Shown in pieces: positions 1-35,505 of a DNA stretch of 64,000 nt. Position numbers and translations under genes: made by a program. Within the stretch, counting starts at the first letter, position 1. Every line of letters starts with the position of its first letter. Under the pieces are notes generated by a model. That model was not told the DNA's origin. It ran no database searches and saw only the letters and a list, made by a program, of their open reading frames with translations. This stretch comes from Metridium senile (Eukaryota > Cnidaria > Anthozoa > Actiniaria > Metridiidae), in contig OX459104.1 in the NCBI GenBank assembly GCA_949775045.1, positions 7,295,427-7,359,426 of the forward strand, given 5' to 3'.

Positions 1-252
1 GATTTGTTATTAATGTCAATGATAAAAGAGGCGGAATAAGCTAGCAAAAACGGCATTTCTTGTGAACACAAAGCAACCACGAGGAAGAAAATAAACTCCC
101 TCATTTGATCAAACCGTCTTTCACATAAATGTGCTCCTATTGGCTGATCTCAAATGTGCTGCGAAATGGCTTCCTTGAAGTTTATTTTTAGCAGCGAGCG
201 TCTGGTTTTTGAAGCTTAAATTGAAGTATGAGATTCAAGGAAAATTCATTTT

Positions 253-365
253 TGGACTCGGGAATTCCACGTTTGAATTTCACTCGAAAAATCAATATCG
301 ATTTCTCTCGTGAAATTCAACGTGGAATTCCCTCGTCCTCCAATGAATTTACCTATAGAATCCCA
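253..365. repeat. Short imperfect palindrome; partial second copy at 1556-1624
   Basis: A GGAATTCCACGTT arm near 260-280 is followed by its reverse complement AACGTGGAATTCC near 320-335, so the segment can fold. The right arm and the following bases, up to 'cctatagaat', recur almost unchanged at 1556-1624, which suggests a small dispersed foldback element. No coding sense is apparent. The rest of 1-2640 is AT-rich intergenic sequence in which I recognise no gene. Confidence 0.55.
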
Positions 366-2047
366 TATCACATTAGAAACTCGCGCGCTGATTGGCTGAA
401 ACGCAAACCGGATGAGAGGGTATTCAGAGTGATATTCAACGCTCAGAAAGCTGAATACCACGATATATAGGGATCCCGCTCGATAAATTTTTGATAAATG
501 TAGGTTTTCTCATTATTTTCCGTGCATGAAAAAGATAAATCAACCAAGCAAGTAGTATAGAGGTAAATGATTAACTTGCTAATAGACGAATTTTGCATTA
601 AAAAAGAAGAAATCTTTTTCCTGCGACTATAGCTCGGCATGAAAAGCGATCATTTTCTTTCGCTTCGCTTACTTAGTTTTTAGTCGCTATTTTTCACGAC
701 TTGAACGGCAATTTTTCAATCAAAGACAACATTTTTAATCATCAAATTACTTTTCTAGAGTTGTGGAACACCAACTAAACAGCCAGACAATTTCAAAACG
801 GGTATTAATGAGCTTTATTTTCAATTTCACGGGTAGTTTGCAAACTTAAACCTAAAGTTTACACTAAATTAAAATACAAACATAAGCCAGAAAAAAACTT
901 ATAGCTAATTGTTTGTGATTCAAAAACTCTAAGCTTTGAAAATATTTATTGCAGTCCTAGTTTCAGTGTAAAAGTTTGAGAATTTTACTCATCTTCGGCG
1001 TTTTTGATTGAAATGAAGCAAACACTTTACTAAAAAAAGATTTGTAATGTTTTAGCCTTTTCTTCAAAACTTAGTTTTAACTGAAATCGTTTAAAAGAAA
1101 AAAACATACCTAATCATGCATGATTTGTAGCCAACAGTCGGCTTTTGAGAGGATTTTGTTGTCGGTTTAACTTTCATGAAACAACATCTTCAGTTTGTTT
1201 TTTCCTTCGTCGTCGCATTGTAGCTGAATCCATTGCCAATCCATTCCGAATTTCAAGTGTAAAGTCCTTACTTCTTCATTGATAGCTTTAGTAGAGAACT
1301 CTGTTTAGATTTGTATATATGTGCTTCCTAACAGACTTGAATTGATCATCGAAAAACAAGTAATTTTATCACCACAAGGTTGATTGAAATGATGGTACGT
1401 TTCACTCATTCGTCGTTCAGCAGATTTCTTTTCGCTTTCTCATTGGCTAAGCGCACGCTGAGCTACAAAATGGCTTTTTAGTCGCGCGTAATAAAATTTA
1501 CTTTTGTTAAAAAAAACTTCACATTACAATAAAAACCATGTCTCCGCGATTCATGCGATATTGATTTCTCTCGGGAAATTCAACGTGGAATTCCCTCGTC
1601 CTCCAATGAATTTACCTATAGAATTATTGAAAAAAAAATTAAATGATGTGTACCATATATAGCTCATCTCAAGAAGGGAGGCAATTAATCTGTCAACTGA
1701 CAAAGTATATTTTGTACGTGTATGTTGATGTGTATACGTTTGCGATTCTCAAGTCAAAAGGAGCAACCTTGCTCAGCTCGTCAAGTTTAGATGATGTTAC
1801 AAGCCAACGTTCCTCTCACATCTGCCCAATATAATGCAAATGGGCAAAACCTAAATTATTTGAATTCATTTGCATTAAATTCGGCACATGTTAGATATGC
1901 GACATTTGACCTAGGCTCTAAGTATTTCAGCCTCACTTAGACAACTAATGTAGTCGATCAATGTGACAGGAGTACACTTAAGCTTCATGGTCGAAATAGT
2001 AATTTTAAGTGATCTCTTTAGTATTATAGTTACATATATATTTTATC

Positions 2048-2212
2048 ATACGATAGGGGATATAATGAAAGTTGAACTTTACTGACGTATCGTGCTACAC
2101 ACACGTCAGTAAAGTTAAGTCAATATTGTTTACGGTGTTACAACTTTCATTTTATTACCTATCTTTATATCAAACACCGACGCAGCCTATACTAGTTCAC
2201 TCGCTAGTTTCC
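2048..2212. repeat. Dispersed MITE-like repeat (family R1)
   Basis: This stretch holds 'gataggggatataatgaaagtt', 'ggtgttacaactttcat' and 'acaccgacgcagcctatactag', plus the pair 'tttactgacg'/'cgtcagtaaag' as a hairpin. Related copies or parts lie near 36550-36650, 49985-50015, 52625-52950 (three in a row), 57166-57212 and 57555-57880. The family is defined only from this window. It has no coding capacity and is best read as a non-autonomous DNA element. Confidence 0.6.
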
Positions 2213-2224
2213 ATTTATACTTTA

Positions 2225-2335
2225 TTATTCTGATTAATTAGTCCTATTTATTATTGTATTTATTCGTTGTAATTCCTTCTGAAAAGTCCCTTTGGGAATG
2301 GAGGCAATAAAGGATGTATGCACGTATGTATGCGT
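2225..2335 (+). mobile_element. 3' tail of a LINE-like retrotransposon
   Basis: A short AT-rich stretch contains 'gggaatggaggcaataaa' and then a (TATG)-type microsatellite tail. This is the look of a 5'-truncated non-LTR element 3' end. No reverse transcriptase sequence remains, so the family cannot be named. Confidence 0.35.
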
Positions 2336-2639
2336 ATATTGGTCCTAACTTGAGTACCAGGCCCTTGAACCTGAAACTTAAGTTATATTGGCACATCAGT
2401 TGTGGAATTTATACATCATTGATGAAATTATCGTTCACATAAAGCATTTCTTTACGCGCGTACACTAGTGAATTCAAGCTTCTTTAAATATTACAACAAT
2501 TGGTGTGAAAAGAATCTATAGTCTAACAAAATCCATACCCGTACTATACGGACCGTAATTTGCACTGTGTTGCACTTTTCTTCCGCACTGTGTTACACTT
2601 GAACTGCACTGCTCTAAGCCAATCAAATTCGAGTAATGT

Positions 2640-2736
2640 TTTTCAGGTATATTATTATTATATCATTAAAGTGTATCAGCGTTGAAGCAGGCTTCATTCA
2701 CACAGAAGTTGTCAGCCTGTCAACATCTTCGTGAAA
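2640..2736 (+). promoter_or_regulatory. Putative promoter and 5' leader of the EGF-like gene
   Basis: A TATA-like 'tatattattattatatc' starts near 2649, about 90 bases before the ATG, and the leader is less AT-rich than the sequence upstream. The ATG at 2737 has A at -3 (gaaaATG). This is positional inference only; the transcription start cannot be seen. Confidence 0.3.
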
Positions 2737-14113
<11,377 letters not shown>

Positions 14114-14148
14114 GTATACACGATAGGTCTGTATGTATACATATTTAA

Positions 14149-16902
14149 GAGTGACTGTCAGTAAGAACCAGACATATCGTGGCAAAAGTCGATTCATCGA
14201 TTTTGTTCACATTTTGCAGTTCGATACCCTATCATGTTGTAAGAACTCCTGTGAACTTAGTTTTTAAAAATTTGTTTTCGTTTGGGAGAAATTTGAATTA
14301 TTATGCGAGAAGGCAAATATGCTAATTCGACGACTCTGAAATAGAGACCACTCGGCGATTTCGTGCACAAAATACAAACAATATTTAACCTTAAAACCCT
14401 AATAATCTTTAAATATGCTATCTCTATATGCCTCATAGCGTATTTCAGACTTGTAGCTTTAACGATGAATTTTTGGCAGAATTTTGTTCAGGACACAGTT
14501 TTCATGAGCTAAAAAATATCCTCAAAACAGCCGCGAATTAAACTATGTTCGATATAACGGAATAGTTTGATATTCATTGTGTGTGAAGTTAAGATAATTT
14601 CTTAAAACACTGCCGAAAACAATTGCTAGGTTTTTATGTTTTGAAGTTGTTACAGTCGATCTAAGTTGCCTAAATTGGCTATTTTTTACGATCATTTTTG
14701 CATAGTTAGCAACGATAATGAGTGTCAAAACAATAATACTATTTGCAACAATCTTGTATTAACCGTATTTAACATCAGCAATGAGTCAATTTGTATTCCT
14801 TATTGTAGTTAGAACAATATTTATTCCAACTCGATATAAATCATGCATGTATTTTCGGGGTTTTGATCCGGATCGTTTTGTTTATACAAAGCCAATTATA
14901 TCCTCGTGCGAGTGTTACTAAACTGATAGATATGGCAAGACTTTTAGATACTGCCCTTTGAAATACTTAAATGAATCTGATAGAAGTCATAAAAAAATAT
15001 TATATAATGCATGAGACTCACAACACAATTCCTTCAATATAGCAAAATTATATAATAGTAGAATAGAATAGAATAGTAGTAGTGTTTTTGGATAGAAGAT
15101 TGATATACCGGTAGTTGTTCTTTGAGAGCAGATTGTCTATTATCCCATCTTTAAAGTCTACAAAATGAAATTTACAAGATAATGACCGATCTTATTTCTG
15201 ATAAAAACTCCATTATAAATGTTTTATTTTATATCTTTTAATAGAAGGAAATAAGTTATTCATTGTGGAATGTGAAATTAAAAGGATACTTAATCAATTG
15301 TCTCACGATTGAGGTTATTGGTAGAAATACCGCGACGTTTCGACTGCAATCATTACTAATGTAATGGTAATGTAATATTTTGATTTCGTATTCTACACAT
15401 TTGCTATAGCTGCCATGATTATAAAGTGCTTACATCCACAAAGCATTCATATATGTATAAAAGCAGCTCTAATAATTAGAAAAATGTTTGTTCAAATGGC
15501 AAATGATTTTTGTGATCATAAATCAAAAGAACGAACAGTAAATCTCCTATAGACCCTTTCATAAGCCCCTAAGTGTTGTGTTTTCCGCCGTTGACGTCCA
15601 ATTTAATATTACTTTTGTTAAAATTTGTACAATGTTCAAGAAATTGAGTTGTACCTCTAATAAACGGTCACCCTGGGGACTCAAAGTGGCCTCTCAATAG
15701 ATGTTGGCCGATGAATAAAGGTTCGGCATAAATCTACATATAAAGGGGTGGAAATGGCAGGGTACGTTACTTATCGGTTATTTTAATAAATCTGTGTCTT
15801 TTAAATAAAAGAAAATACATTAATTTTGAGCATTGCTCTTTAGACTTTCTCAAAGTCCGGTTTTTTTCGTATTGGTTTCTCTCGTTTATCTCGTTTATCT
15901 CTCCTTTATCTAGTCGTTTAACGACTCGTCAAAATAAAGAGTGTATAGTCGACTTGTAGCAAGTCTGCCAAATATTGCAATTAGAAACTGCATTATTTGT
16001 TTATATAAGCATCGCATTATTGCTAAAATAACGTACTACTCAAACCTGTGTTTCGTTTCTTACAAAAGATATAAAATAAAACATTTATAATGGAGTTTTT
16101 ATCAGAAATAAGATCGGTCATTATCTTGTAAATTTCATTTTGTAGACTTTAAAGATGGGATAATAGACAATCTGCTCTCAAAGAACAACTACCGGTATAT
16201 CGATCTTCTATCCAAAAACACTACTACTAACTACAATAAGGAATACAAATTGACTCATTGCTGATGTTAAATACGGTTAATACAAGATTGTTGCAAATAG
16301 TATTATTGTTTTGACACTCATTATAGTTGCTAACTATACTATAAAAATGATCGTAAAAAATAGCCAATTTAGGCAACTTAGATCGACTGTAACAACTTCA
16401 AAACATAAAAACCTAGCAATTGTTTTCGGCAGTGTTTTAAGAAATTATCTTAGCTTCACACACAGTGAATATCAAACTATTCCGTTATATCGAACATAGT
16501 TTAATTCGCGGCTGTTTTGAGGGTATTTTTTAGCTCATGAAAACTGTGTCCTGAACAAAATTCTGCCAAAAATTCATCGTTAAAGCTACAAGTCTGAAAT
16601 ACGCTATGAGGCATATAGAGATAGCATATTTAAAGATTATTAGGTTTTTAAGGTTAAATATTGTTTGTATTTTGTGCACGAGATCACCGAGTGGTCTCTA
16701 TTTCAGAGTCGTCGAATTAGCATATTTGCCTTCTCGCATAATAATTCAAATTTCTCCCAAACGAAAACAAATTTTTAAAAACTAAGTTCACAGGAGTGCT
16801 TATAACATGATAGGGTATCGAACTACAAAATATGAACAATATCGATGAATCGACTTTTGCCACGATATTTCGAATTTGTCTGGTTCTTCCTGACAGTCAC
16901 TC
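14149..16902. mobile_element. 2.75-kb foldback transposon with TTAA flanks
   Basis: The ends are inverted: GAGTGACTGTCAGTAAGAACC at 14149 and its near complement ending at 16902. Both are flanked by TTAA (14145-14148 and 16903-16906). The arms (about 14149-15240 and 16060-16902) are nearly identical inverted copies, each containing the same 61-62 codon open frame in mirror orientation. The left arm has about 260 extra bases (14815-15075), an insertion or the partner's deletion. The loop of about 820 bases has no recognisable gene. The element begins 36 bases after the stop codon of the EGF-like gene. Confidence 0.85.
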
Positions 16903-17348
16903 TTAATCATTCATTCATTCATTCATTAATCAGTTATTCATTCATTTATTTATTTTTTTATTTATTTACATATTTAGACGAACCCTGACTTCGATAACAA
17001 GAAGTACAAAGACCGAACATGTCAACGAAGAGCATTTTAAGCTGATAAACGCGGTTGATGCACAGAAAAATTAACTCACTAATTTTAAAGCACATGATTC
17101 AGGAATCAGGGGTTCGATATCGAGGCTGAGGACGAGAACCGTGAAAAGGCCCGGCTATTTTTAAAAGAAAACGAACAATCACAAGCACTAAATTTAACAA
17201 CTTTTTTAATTAATTTGCATTTGTGGCTTGCATTAATTTAATAAAGTACTTTTTGCCTTTCGGCAAATTTATGGTGCAGTGTTATATATTTATGTATTGG
17301 GTGATGAACACTTCGTTACAATAAACACCCGCATGTGCATAAAACAAC
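16903..17348. other. Intergenic, nothing recognised beyond simple repeats
   Basis: (ATTC)/(TTTA) runs occur at 16910-16975. The remainder is AT-rich and shows no gene, RNA or mobile-element signature that I can support. Confidence 0.5.
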
Positions 17349-17563
17349 AGGGACCGGTTGTACGAAGGGTTAATAAAGTTATCCGCGGATAAACGTTATC
17401 CACTGCATAGGTTTTTTACTTATAAGATTGACTTTTGATATAACATTTAAAAGAAAAACTAACGCGGAAAATTCGACGTTTAGGTTTTTTTTATATATTT
17501 TATCCGTTGGATAGGGATTTATCCGTTGGATAGCGCTATTCAGGCTTCGTACAACCGGCCCCA
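17349..17563. mobile_element. Short MITE with GGGRCCGGTTGTACGAAG ends
   Basis: The left end 'agggaccggttgtacgaag' and right end 'cttcgtacaaccggcccca' are inverted, and inner motifs 'ttatccgcggataa' and 'atccgttggata' add palindromes. Total length is about 215 bases with no coding capacity. The GGGGCCGGTTGTACGAAG-type terminus is common among animal MITEs. Confidence 0.75.
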
Positions 17564-17802
17564 GGTGATTTACGGGATCAGGCTGATGCGTTTCTTGTAA
17601 TATATCGGGTGCTTAGTGAGAAATCAGGTTGAAGATGTTCTTAAGAGGCTCTTACAATTGTTTCTGTAAATGAGCTACAGCTGTGAGCAGGATATCACTG
17701 AGAGGTTGAATTAATATACAGGCTATACTGTATGACAGTATGCCACCCTCTGGAATTGAGCCAAAAAGTATAAAGAAAATTAGTCTATTCTCAACAAAAT
17801 TT

Positions 17803-18290
17803 TTTTTTTTTTTACATCTTCTACATCTTTATTAAGTTGATAAAAATCGTAAAATATCACATCAACTGTACATAATATGTGTATATAATATAATAAATAA
17901 TTAATAATTGAGTAATAAAAATAATACTAATAAAAAATAATAGTTAATAATAATATTTATGTACAAAGAGTGTCAAGATGGCGATCTAATTTAGCCTTGA
18001 ATTTACTAAGTGACTCTGAGTCCACTAGTTCCGAGGGTAGATGGTTCCACTCTGGTATTGTTCTTGGGAAAAAAGAAAACTTGAAAATATCTTTAGAAAT
18101 TTTTGGTATTCTATATTTTAAAGAGTGACTATTTCTAGTCCTCATTTCACTATTTGGAATTAAGTGTTGTTCTGTATTTACATCAACAAGATTGTGACTC
18201 AGTTTGTACATTAGTGTCAGTCTATTTCTCTTTCTTCTAGATTCAAGAGTGTCATATTTACTCGAGCTCTACTACTCCAATCCCTTCTTC
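17803..18290 (-). pseudogene. 3' end of a jockey/CR1-type non-LTR retrotransposon
   Basis: The minus strand frame 18211-17957 encodes a C-terminus of the type 'FSFFPRTIPEWNHLPSELV' followed by 'LSKFKAKLDRHL', which is typical of the end of ORF2 in these elements. Upstream residues are only fragmentary. On the element strand the 3' end reaches an A-rich tract (plus-strand T run at about 17801-17813). This copy is separate from the remnant at 8341-9655. Confidence 0.8.
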
Positions 18291-18404
18291 AAAATATTGT
18301 GTTTGTAATGGTCCAGCACAAACTTAACAATCAGATCAGCCCACTGGTTTCTAATTTTTGATACTTTTGATAAACAGTAATTGGCTAACGCTGTTGTGGG
18401 TACC

Positions 18405-18497
18405 CTGCCATGTTATTATTTATTTTCTTTGTGCTGTAATTTGTTTTCTGTTATTGTATATTATTAAGGCGAAGCTAATAAAATAAAAATATATAAA
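18405..18497 (+). mobile_element. LINE-type 3' tail
   Basis: 'ttaaggcgaagctaataaaa' followed by an A-rich end looks like the polyadenylated terminus of another truncated non-LTR element, here on the plus strand. Confidence 0.4.
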
Positions 18498-18624
18498 ATG
18501 AATAATTTTTCTACATACGAATAGCGGTTTCATTTGTCAGGCTGAATTGGTTCAGTCTTATATACATGGTGTTTTATTGACCAACTTTCAGCCTGCAGGC
18601 TCTTATCCACTTATTCTCTTATTA

Positions 18625-21382
18625 GTCCGGCAGATTCGTGCAAAATTTGATAAGAATTGTGCATTTTGTGGTAAAAGCATGAAAATTGGCACAATGATAG
18701 TTTATGACATGGTGATCAATATAGGCTATGGACCCCATCAAGATCTGTCCCATAATTGAAGTTATAGGGGTTTGAGCATGGAAACGAGGCTGGGAAATTA
18801 CATTCGAAATATCTCCCAATTTGACACATGTAAATTAAGCGAACATCAACAAAAATAATATTAACTGCAAGACAGACACATCTGATGGGTTAAGGAGGGT
18901 CATGTGACCTTTCAGCTTGGAAACGAGGCTGAGGGAGAGTATTCGAAATTTCGTCCAATTTAACACATATTAAACAACCAAATATCAACCAAAGTAATGA
19001 GACACTTTTGATGGGTTAGGAATGGTCACGTGATCTGTCAGCATAGAAACGAGGCTGATTCTTTCAAGTCTTTTCAACATGCCGTCATTGTTTAATCATA
19101 AGAAACAGCCAAACACTTAAAAACTTGATATAATTAATGCAAATATAACACTATTGTTGGGTTACAGATTGTCATGTAATCCATCAGCATGAAAAGGAGG
19201 GTGAATGGAATATATTAATTAGTACGGATTATGTAAACAAAAGTACATTGTTTCGTATATTATTGAACATCAAAAAGTAATTGCAAATATTTGAAAATAT
19301 TTACCATCACAATCACCAGGGATCGAAACGTCGTGAAATAAGCGTTCTGTCTTATATTATAAAGATATTTTTATTCAAAAAACAACTCTGAAACCTTGTT
19401 TAAGAAAAGTGCAATTACAGAAAAAGTTATCCTTGCTTATTATATAATTTACACTCATTCACATGCAATGCATGCAGTTTTGCTAAACAAACTTAATTAA
19501 TCATTCTCAGCTCAGAAGATCAATTCGTTTGTATGCGAGTACCTATAAGAAGAATGAGCAATCACTGTGGAAGAAGAATGTTTTCACTGCCTTCTTTTAG
19601 CTTGACCAGCCGGTTCACGAGGACAGAATTACATTACAAGCTTGGTTTACACTAGCGGCACTAAACATAAGCATAATGAACATATGTAGACTGAGTGAAG
19701 CATTTCTCGAATAGGTGTGAGAAAAGAAAAGTGTGGTTAATGAGAGTTGGTGTACGGCCTCTTCGGTCGACTTGAATTCACTTATTATTCAGGCCAGAGT
19801 ATAATAACTGTGAAAAGCTTTCAGTCAAACCAATCACTCCTCTGGAAATTGTGTGTTTGGTCAATTGCAATAGATGAGAAGGCACAGTAAGACTTAAGCA
19901 CAACAAAATGTCCCCTTTTTGAGCTTGGAAGCTACTCATGGAATCTCCTGGTTAATTGATTCCATGTCACGAGTTGATGCGGACTAGCTTGGACTGGGAG
20001 CATTTTCGCATAATTTGTATTGTTTAATGCAAAAACCATGGAGCAATCTCTACATATATGCCTCTATATACATTTGGAAGCTTCCTCTGCGCAACGACTT
20101 CATCAGATATTCAATATCAGAATATTAAGCAGTAAGTGACCAGTAATGGAGATGTGGACTTTCAGCATTCAGTTGTCGCACCATACACTAAACGTTCTTT
20201 AATGGATCCACTCTCTCGGGGACAATAGCTGCCATATACCTTGTGCATCAATATATCTAAAGCACCAGCTGTCACCCGGTGAGCGTCTCGCGTGTGCAAC
20301 TCATACAAGGCCTTTATCACATCCACTGCTGTCGAGCCAGTTTCCAAGTGCTTTGATTTTAGTACAGCAAGTTCGCTTCCAAGCATATTAAGTACAAGTG
20401 TTTCTCGACATACGTCGACAGCCAATTGGATCTTCTTGGCGACCCCTTAAAGAGCTCTCTTTGGTTGAAAGACTTGCGTGGAATGTTGCCAATGAGATAT
20501 CCAATATGTCCTTTGTAATTAGTTGGTTGAGGTGATCGATCTCCGACGTTACCTAGCCACTTGTATTTCAAAGGGCATTCTATACTCACAAATGGGATGG
20601 GTAGAACAAGTGGTTCCGTCGCGGGAGAATACATGTCAGGCTGTACAAAAGTTTCAAATCTGGGAGTGGGGCTACACGTTTTCTGTTTTGATGCTGGTCA
20701 ATAGTATTTTGTTCTTCGCCAAGGACGTCTTTACTTGGGTGCTGAAATATCGGTATCCCTTTCCCATGAAATGCATCATGGGTTGTTGTAGAAATAGGGT
20801 TGTGTTCGGCGATATTGTATACCTCTGCTGAATAACACCTTTTTATTTAGTTTGGACGTTTCAATAATTCCTTTCAATTTATAACGTTATTGCCCATTTC
20901 CGTGGAAATTTTTCAAATTCTCTCATATGAAATGGACAATGCCAGGTTGTGACTATGAAAAGCTCACGACATGAACGCGGTTCTAGAATTCTAGAAATTC
21001 TCGAAAGGTCAAGGCAAGGCATGCACGCGGCACTGAACTTTTTACAGTCATACGGCAATTCTAGAAACATCAAGGTCACGTCAAGGCATGCGCGCGGCAC
21101 TGAAATATTTAAAGTCGTATTATAAATCTGCTCTAAAAAAAGATGCTACTTTAGCGTCGTTTAGTTTTATTGTAAATTGTTAGTTGGGATATACTAAGAC
21201 TAGTTTATGCTTCTTACAAGTCCTAACCCTCGTTCACACGCATATCCATCCACACGTAAACTGCGGTTTCACCCGAAATACGCTATCCAGACTGGATATT
21301 ATGAAAACGTAGGTTTACCGTATACGTGCATTCTGCGTTACAGAAGTCGAAGGCTAAATATAGGTGTTGACAGTAAAAATAT

Positions 21383-21417
<35 letters not shown>

Positions 21418-21438
21418 TTTGTTTGTTTGTTTGTTTGT

Positions 21439-21510
<72 letters not shown>

Positions 21511-22557
21511 TGATATTTTAACAGGATGCTCCTTCACATTAGTGATTTTCAAGAAGGTCCTGTAAACTAATTATATATACCATATGACGTAGTTAAAATG
21601 AATAAGGCAAATTATCGATACAAAGTGAGAAAAAATACAATAATGCAAAAATGTAAATATTAAATAAATAGTTGGTTTAGAAAAAAGACTTAAGTTGGGA
21701 AATTTTTGAGTGTTGTTTAACAGCCACACTTAGAGTGTTCCATTCCTTAATGGCATGATATGACAGCCTTTGTTTCCCCCAAATAAGAGCAAAACAAATT
21801 ATATGCCTCGCCTAATGAATTGTATTAAAGCTAGCGTTTTTGAATTATTTTCATGTATATGTATGGACGGCCAAACACGTTGCAAAAATGCTAATTTGGG
21901 ACTTTTGGACTGCTTTTTAAAATATATTTTTCTAGTCATTTGGTTACTTTGCATACAGGTCATATTTGGAATATTGTATCAGCCTCGTTTCCATACTGAA
22001 AGATCACATGACCCTTATTAACCTACCAAATGTTTTATAGTTATTTTTATTGCTGTACATGTTGATGTTTGATTGTTTTACATGTATTAAATTGCATGGG
22101 CGATATTTCGTATATTCTGCCTCAGCCTCGTTTCCATGCTGACAGATCACGTGACCATCCTTAACCCATCAAAAGTGTCTGCTTTTAAGTTATCATTATT
22201 TTGGTTGATGTTTAGCTGTTTTACATGTTTTAAATTTGACGAAATTTCAAATATTCTCCCTCAGCCTCGTTTCCAAGCTGAAAGGTCACGTGACCCCCTT
22301 AACCCTTCAGATGTGTCTGTCTTGCAGTTCATATTATTTTGGTTGATGTTTGCTTAATTTATATTTGTTAAATTAGGCGATATTTCGAATGTAATGCCCC
22401 AACCTCGTTTCCATGCTCAAATCCCTATAACTTCAATTATGGGATAGATCTCGATGGGGTCCATAGCCTATAATGATCACCATGTCATAAACTATCAGTG
22501 TGCCAATTTTCATGCTTTTACCACAAAATGCACAATTTTTGCACCATTCTGCCGGAC
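18625..22557. mobile_element. TA-flanked long-terminal-repeat foldback element, copy 2
   Basis: It starts GTCCGGCAGATTCGTGC and ends with the complement, ...TGCCGGAC, between TA dinucleotides (18623-18624 and 22558-22559). The ends repeat the CACGTGA-containing units seen in copy 1 (11236-13527). The interior (about 19200-20900) matches copy 1 in reverse. It is longer than copy 1, with extra sequence at about 19550-20100 and 20950-21960, including an 'acacgcatatccatccacac' MITE fragment near 21236 and a TTTA tract. A minus-strand frame at 20425-20162 has protein-like composition but no family I recognise. Confidence 0.8.
21379..21508. repeat. (TTTA)n/(TTTG)n microsatellite
   Basis: A compound tetranucleotide tract inside element copy 2. 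IYLF-type open frames are artefacts. Confidence 0.95.
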
Positions 22558-22559
22558 TA

Positions 22560-23605
<1,046 letters not shown>

Positions 23606-24074
23606 TTTAAAAAAATTATGATAATGAAGTGGCGGCCATATTGTCTTTCGGACTTCATGTAAAAATCAGTTTACCAAGAAAAAATAATTAAAATTCCCCG
23701 ACACCATTTTGTTGTTAAATATATGATTTTTTGATCGAAGTTTAATATTAATTTTTTTCTATTTTGACACAAAAATGTAATTTTCAAAAAATTATATCTT
23801 TAGATTAAATTTGATTTTGACTGTCATCTCTTCGGTTTTGAACATATCTCAATGAGTTTTTTCAAATGCACATTTTAAAATTTTCATTACCCGCGTTTTA
23901 GATTTTCCTCTAAAATTGATGACGTCATTTTCCCGCCAAAAATCGTAACATTTGTAAAAGTGAAAATACTAAAAATTGTCTTTGGGTGTATACTCTTCAT
24001 ATGTGAAATTTGAAGTTGATCGGACTTGACTATAAAAAGTTATTCAAATCACGCTTAAAAACACCGATTTCAGT

Positions 24075-24530
24075 ACACCGATCATCCTTGCGGAAATTAA
24101 TCGAGACAACTGACGCCATAACTTTACATTCCTCATTAGACCTTCTAGCTGACTGATGCTGTGAAGTCCTTTAGCTACTTACTTACTTTACTTACTTTGG
24201 GTCGATCATCCTTGCGGAAATCGAGATAACAAACACCATAACTTTACATTCCTCATTATAGACCTTCTATAGCTGACTGATGCTGTGGAGTCCTTTAGCT
24301 ACTTACTTTCTTTACTTTGGGTCGATCATCCTTGCGGAAATCTAGACAACTGACGCCATAACTTTACATTCATCATTAGATCTTCCAGCCGACTGATGCT
24401 GTAGAGGTCCAGTGTATCTTGCAACAAGTTGTCAACAAATGTTACTGCAGGACGACCTTTGCTTGAATTGCCATGTAGTGGCACCCACGTAATAGACAAT
24501 GTCAATGGCATTGAATGTATATATAGAAAA
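24075..24530 (-). pseudogene. 3' end of an RTE-like non-LTR retrotransposon with tandem 3' units
   Basis: On the minus strand, 24500-24326 encodes 'GRPAVTFVDNLLQDTL' and 'LEDLMMNVKLWRQL' before a stop, like the conserved C-terminus GRP-x-TYVDQL...L..LM.DR..WR of RTE-type ORF2 proteins. Downstream on that strand there are three tandem copies of about 130 bases ('gatcatccttgcggaaat' with 'gacgccataactttacatt'). Tandem 3' repeats are a habit of RTE elements. Only the last part of the element is present. Confidence 0.7.
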
Positions 24531-24559
24531 GTACCTTTATTGCACCATTTGCAGAACAC

Positions 24560-24905
24560 AGAAATCGCACAGTATGTTTAAGATATAGAAGACATTTTAT
24601 TGTACAGTTTATATCAGGTATAGAGAAAAACATTTTGGTACAGTTTATATCAGATATAGTAAAAACGTTATTGTACAGTTTATGTAAGATATATAGAAAA
24701 AACTATATTGCACTGTTTATATAAGATATTAAAGAAACTTCATTGTACAGTTTATATCAGATATAGTAAAAGCGTTATTGTACAGTTTATATATCAGAAA
24801 TCGAAAAGACGTCACTGTACAGTTAATCTCAGATATAGATAAAACTGTAATTCACTGTTGATATAAGAAAGAGAAAGGTACTTTTTTTGTACGGTTTGTA
24901 AGTAT
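24560..24905 (-). repeat. Downstream minisatellite with repeated polyadenylation-like motifs (unit 1)
   Basis: Seven or so diverged units of about 55-60 bases contain 'gtacagtttatatcagatat' on the plus strand. They lie just past the stop codon of the peptidase-like gene. Read on the gene's strand, the array and its edge offer AATAAA at 24601-24596 and 24541-24536. The equivalent in unit 2 (38110-38480) has diverged more than the surrounding sequence. Confidence 0.6.
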
Positions 24906-24959
24906 AGGATATGGAAAGTAATATTATTTCACAGTTCATAAAAGACGTATAAACCCTTC

Positions 24960-35505
<10,546 letters not shown>

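Noticed and set aside
14543..14728. Mirror-image frames of 61 and 62 codons (second at 16311-16499) as a duplicated gene
   Set aside because: They lie at equal positions in the two arms of a foldback element, so identity follows from the inverted repeat. No domain or start context supports coding.
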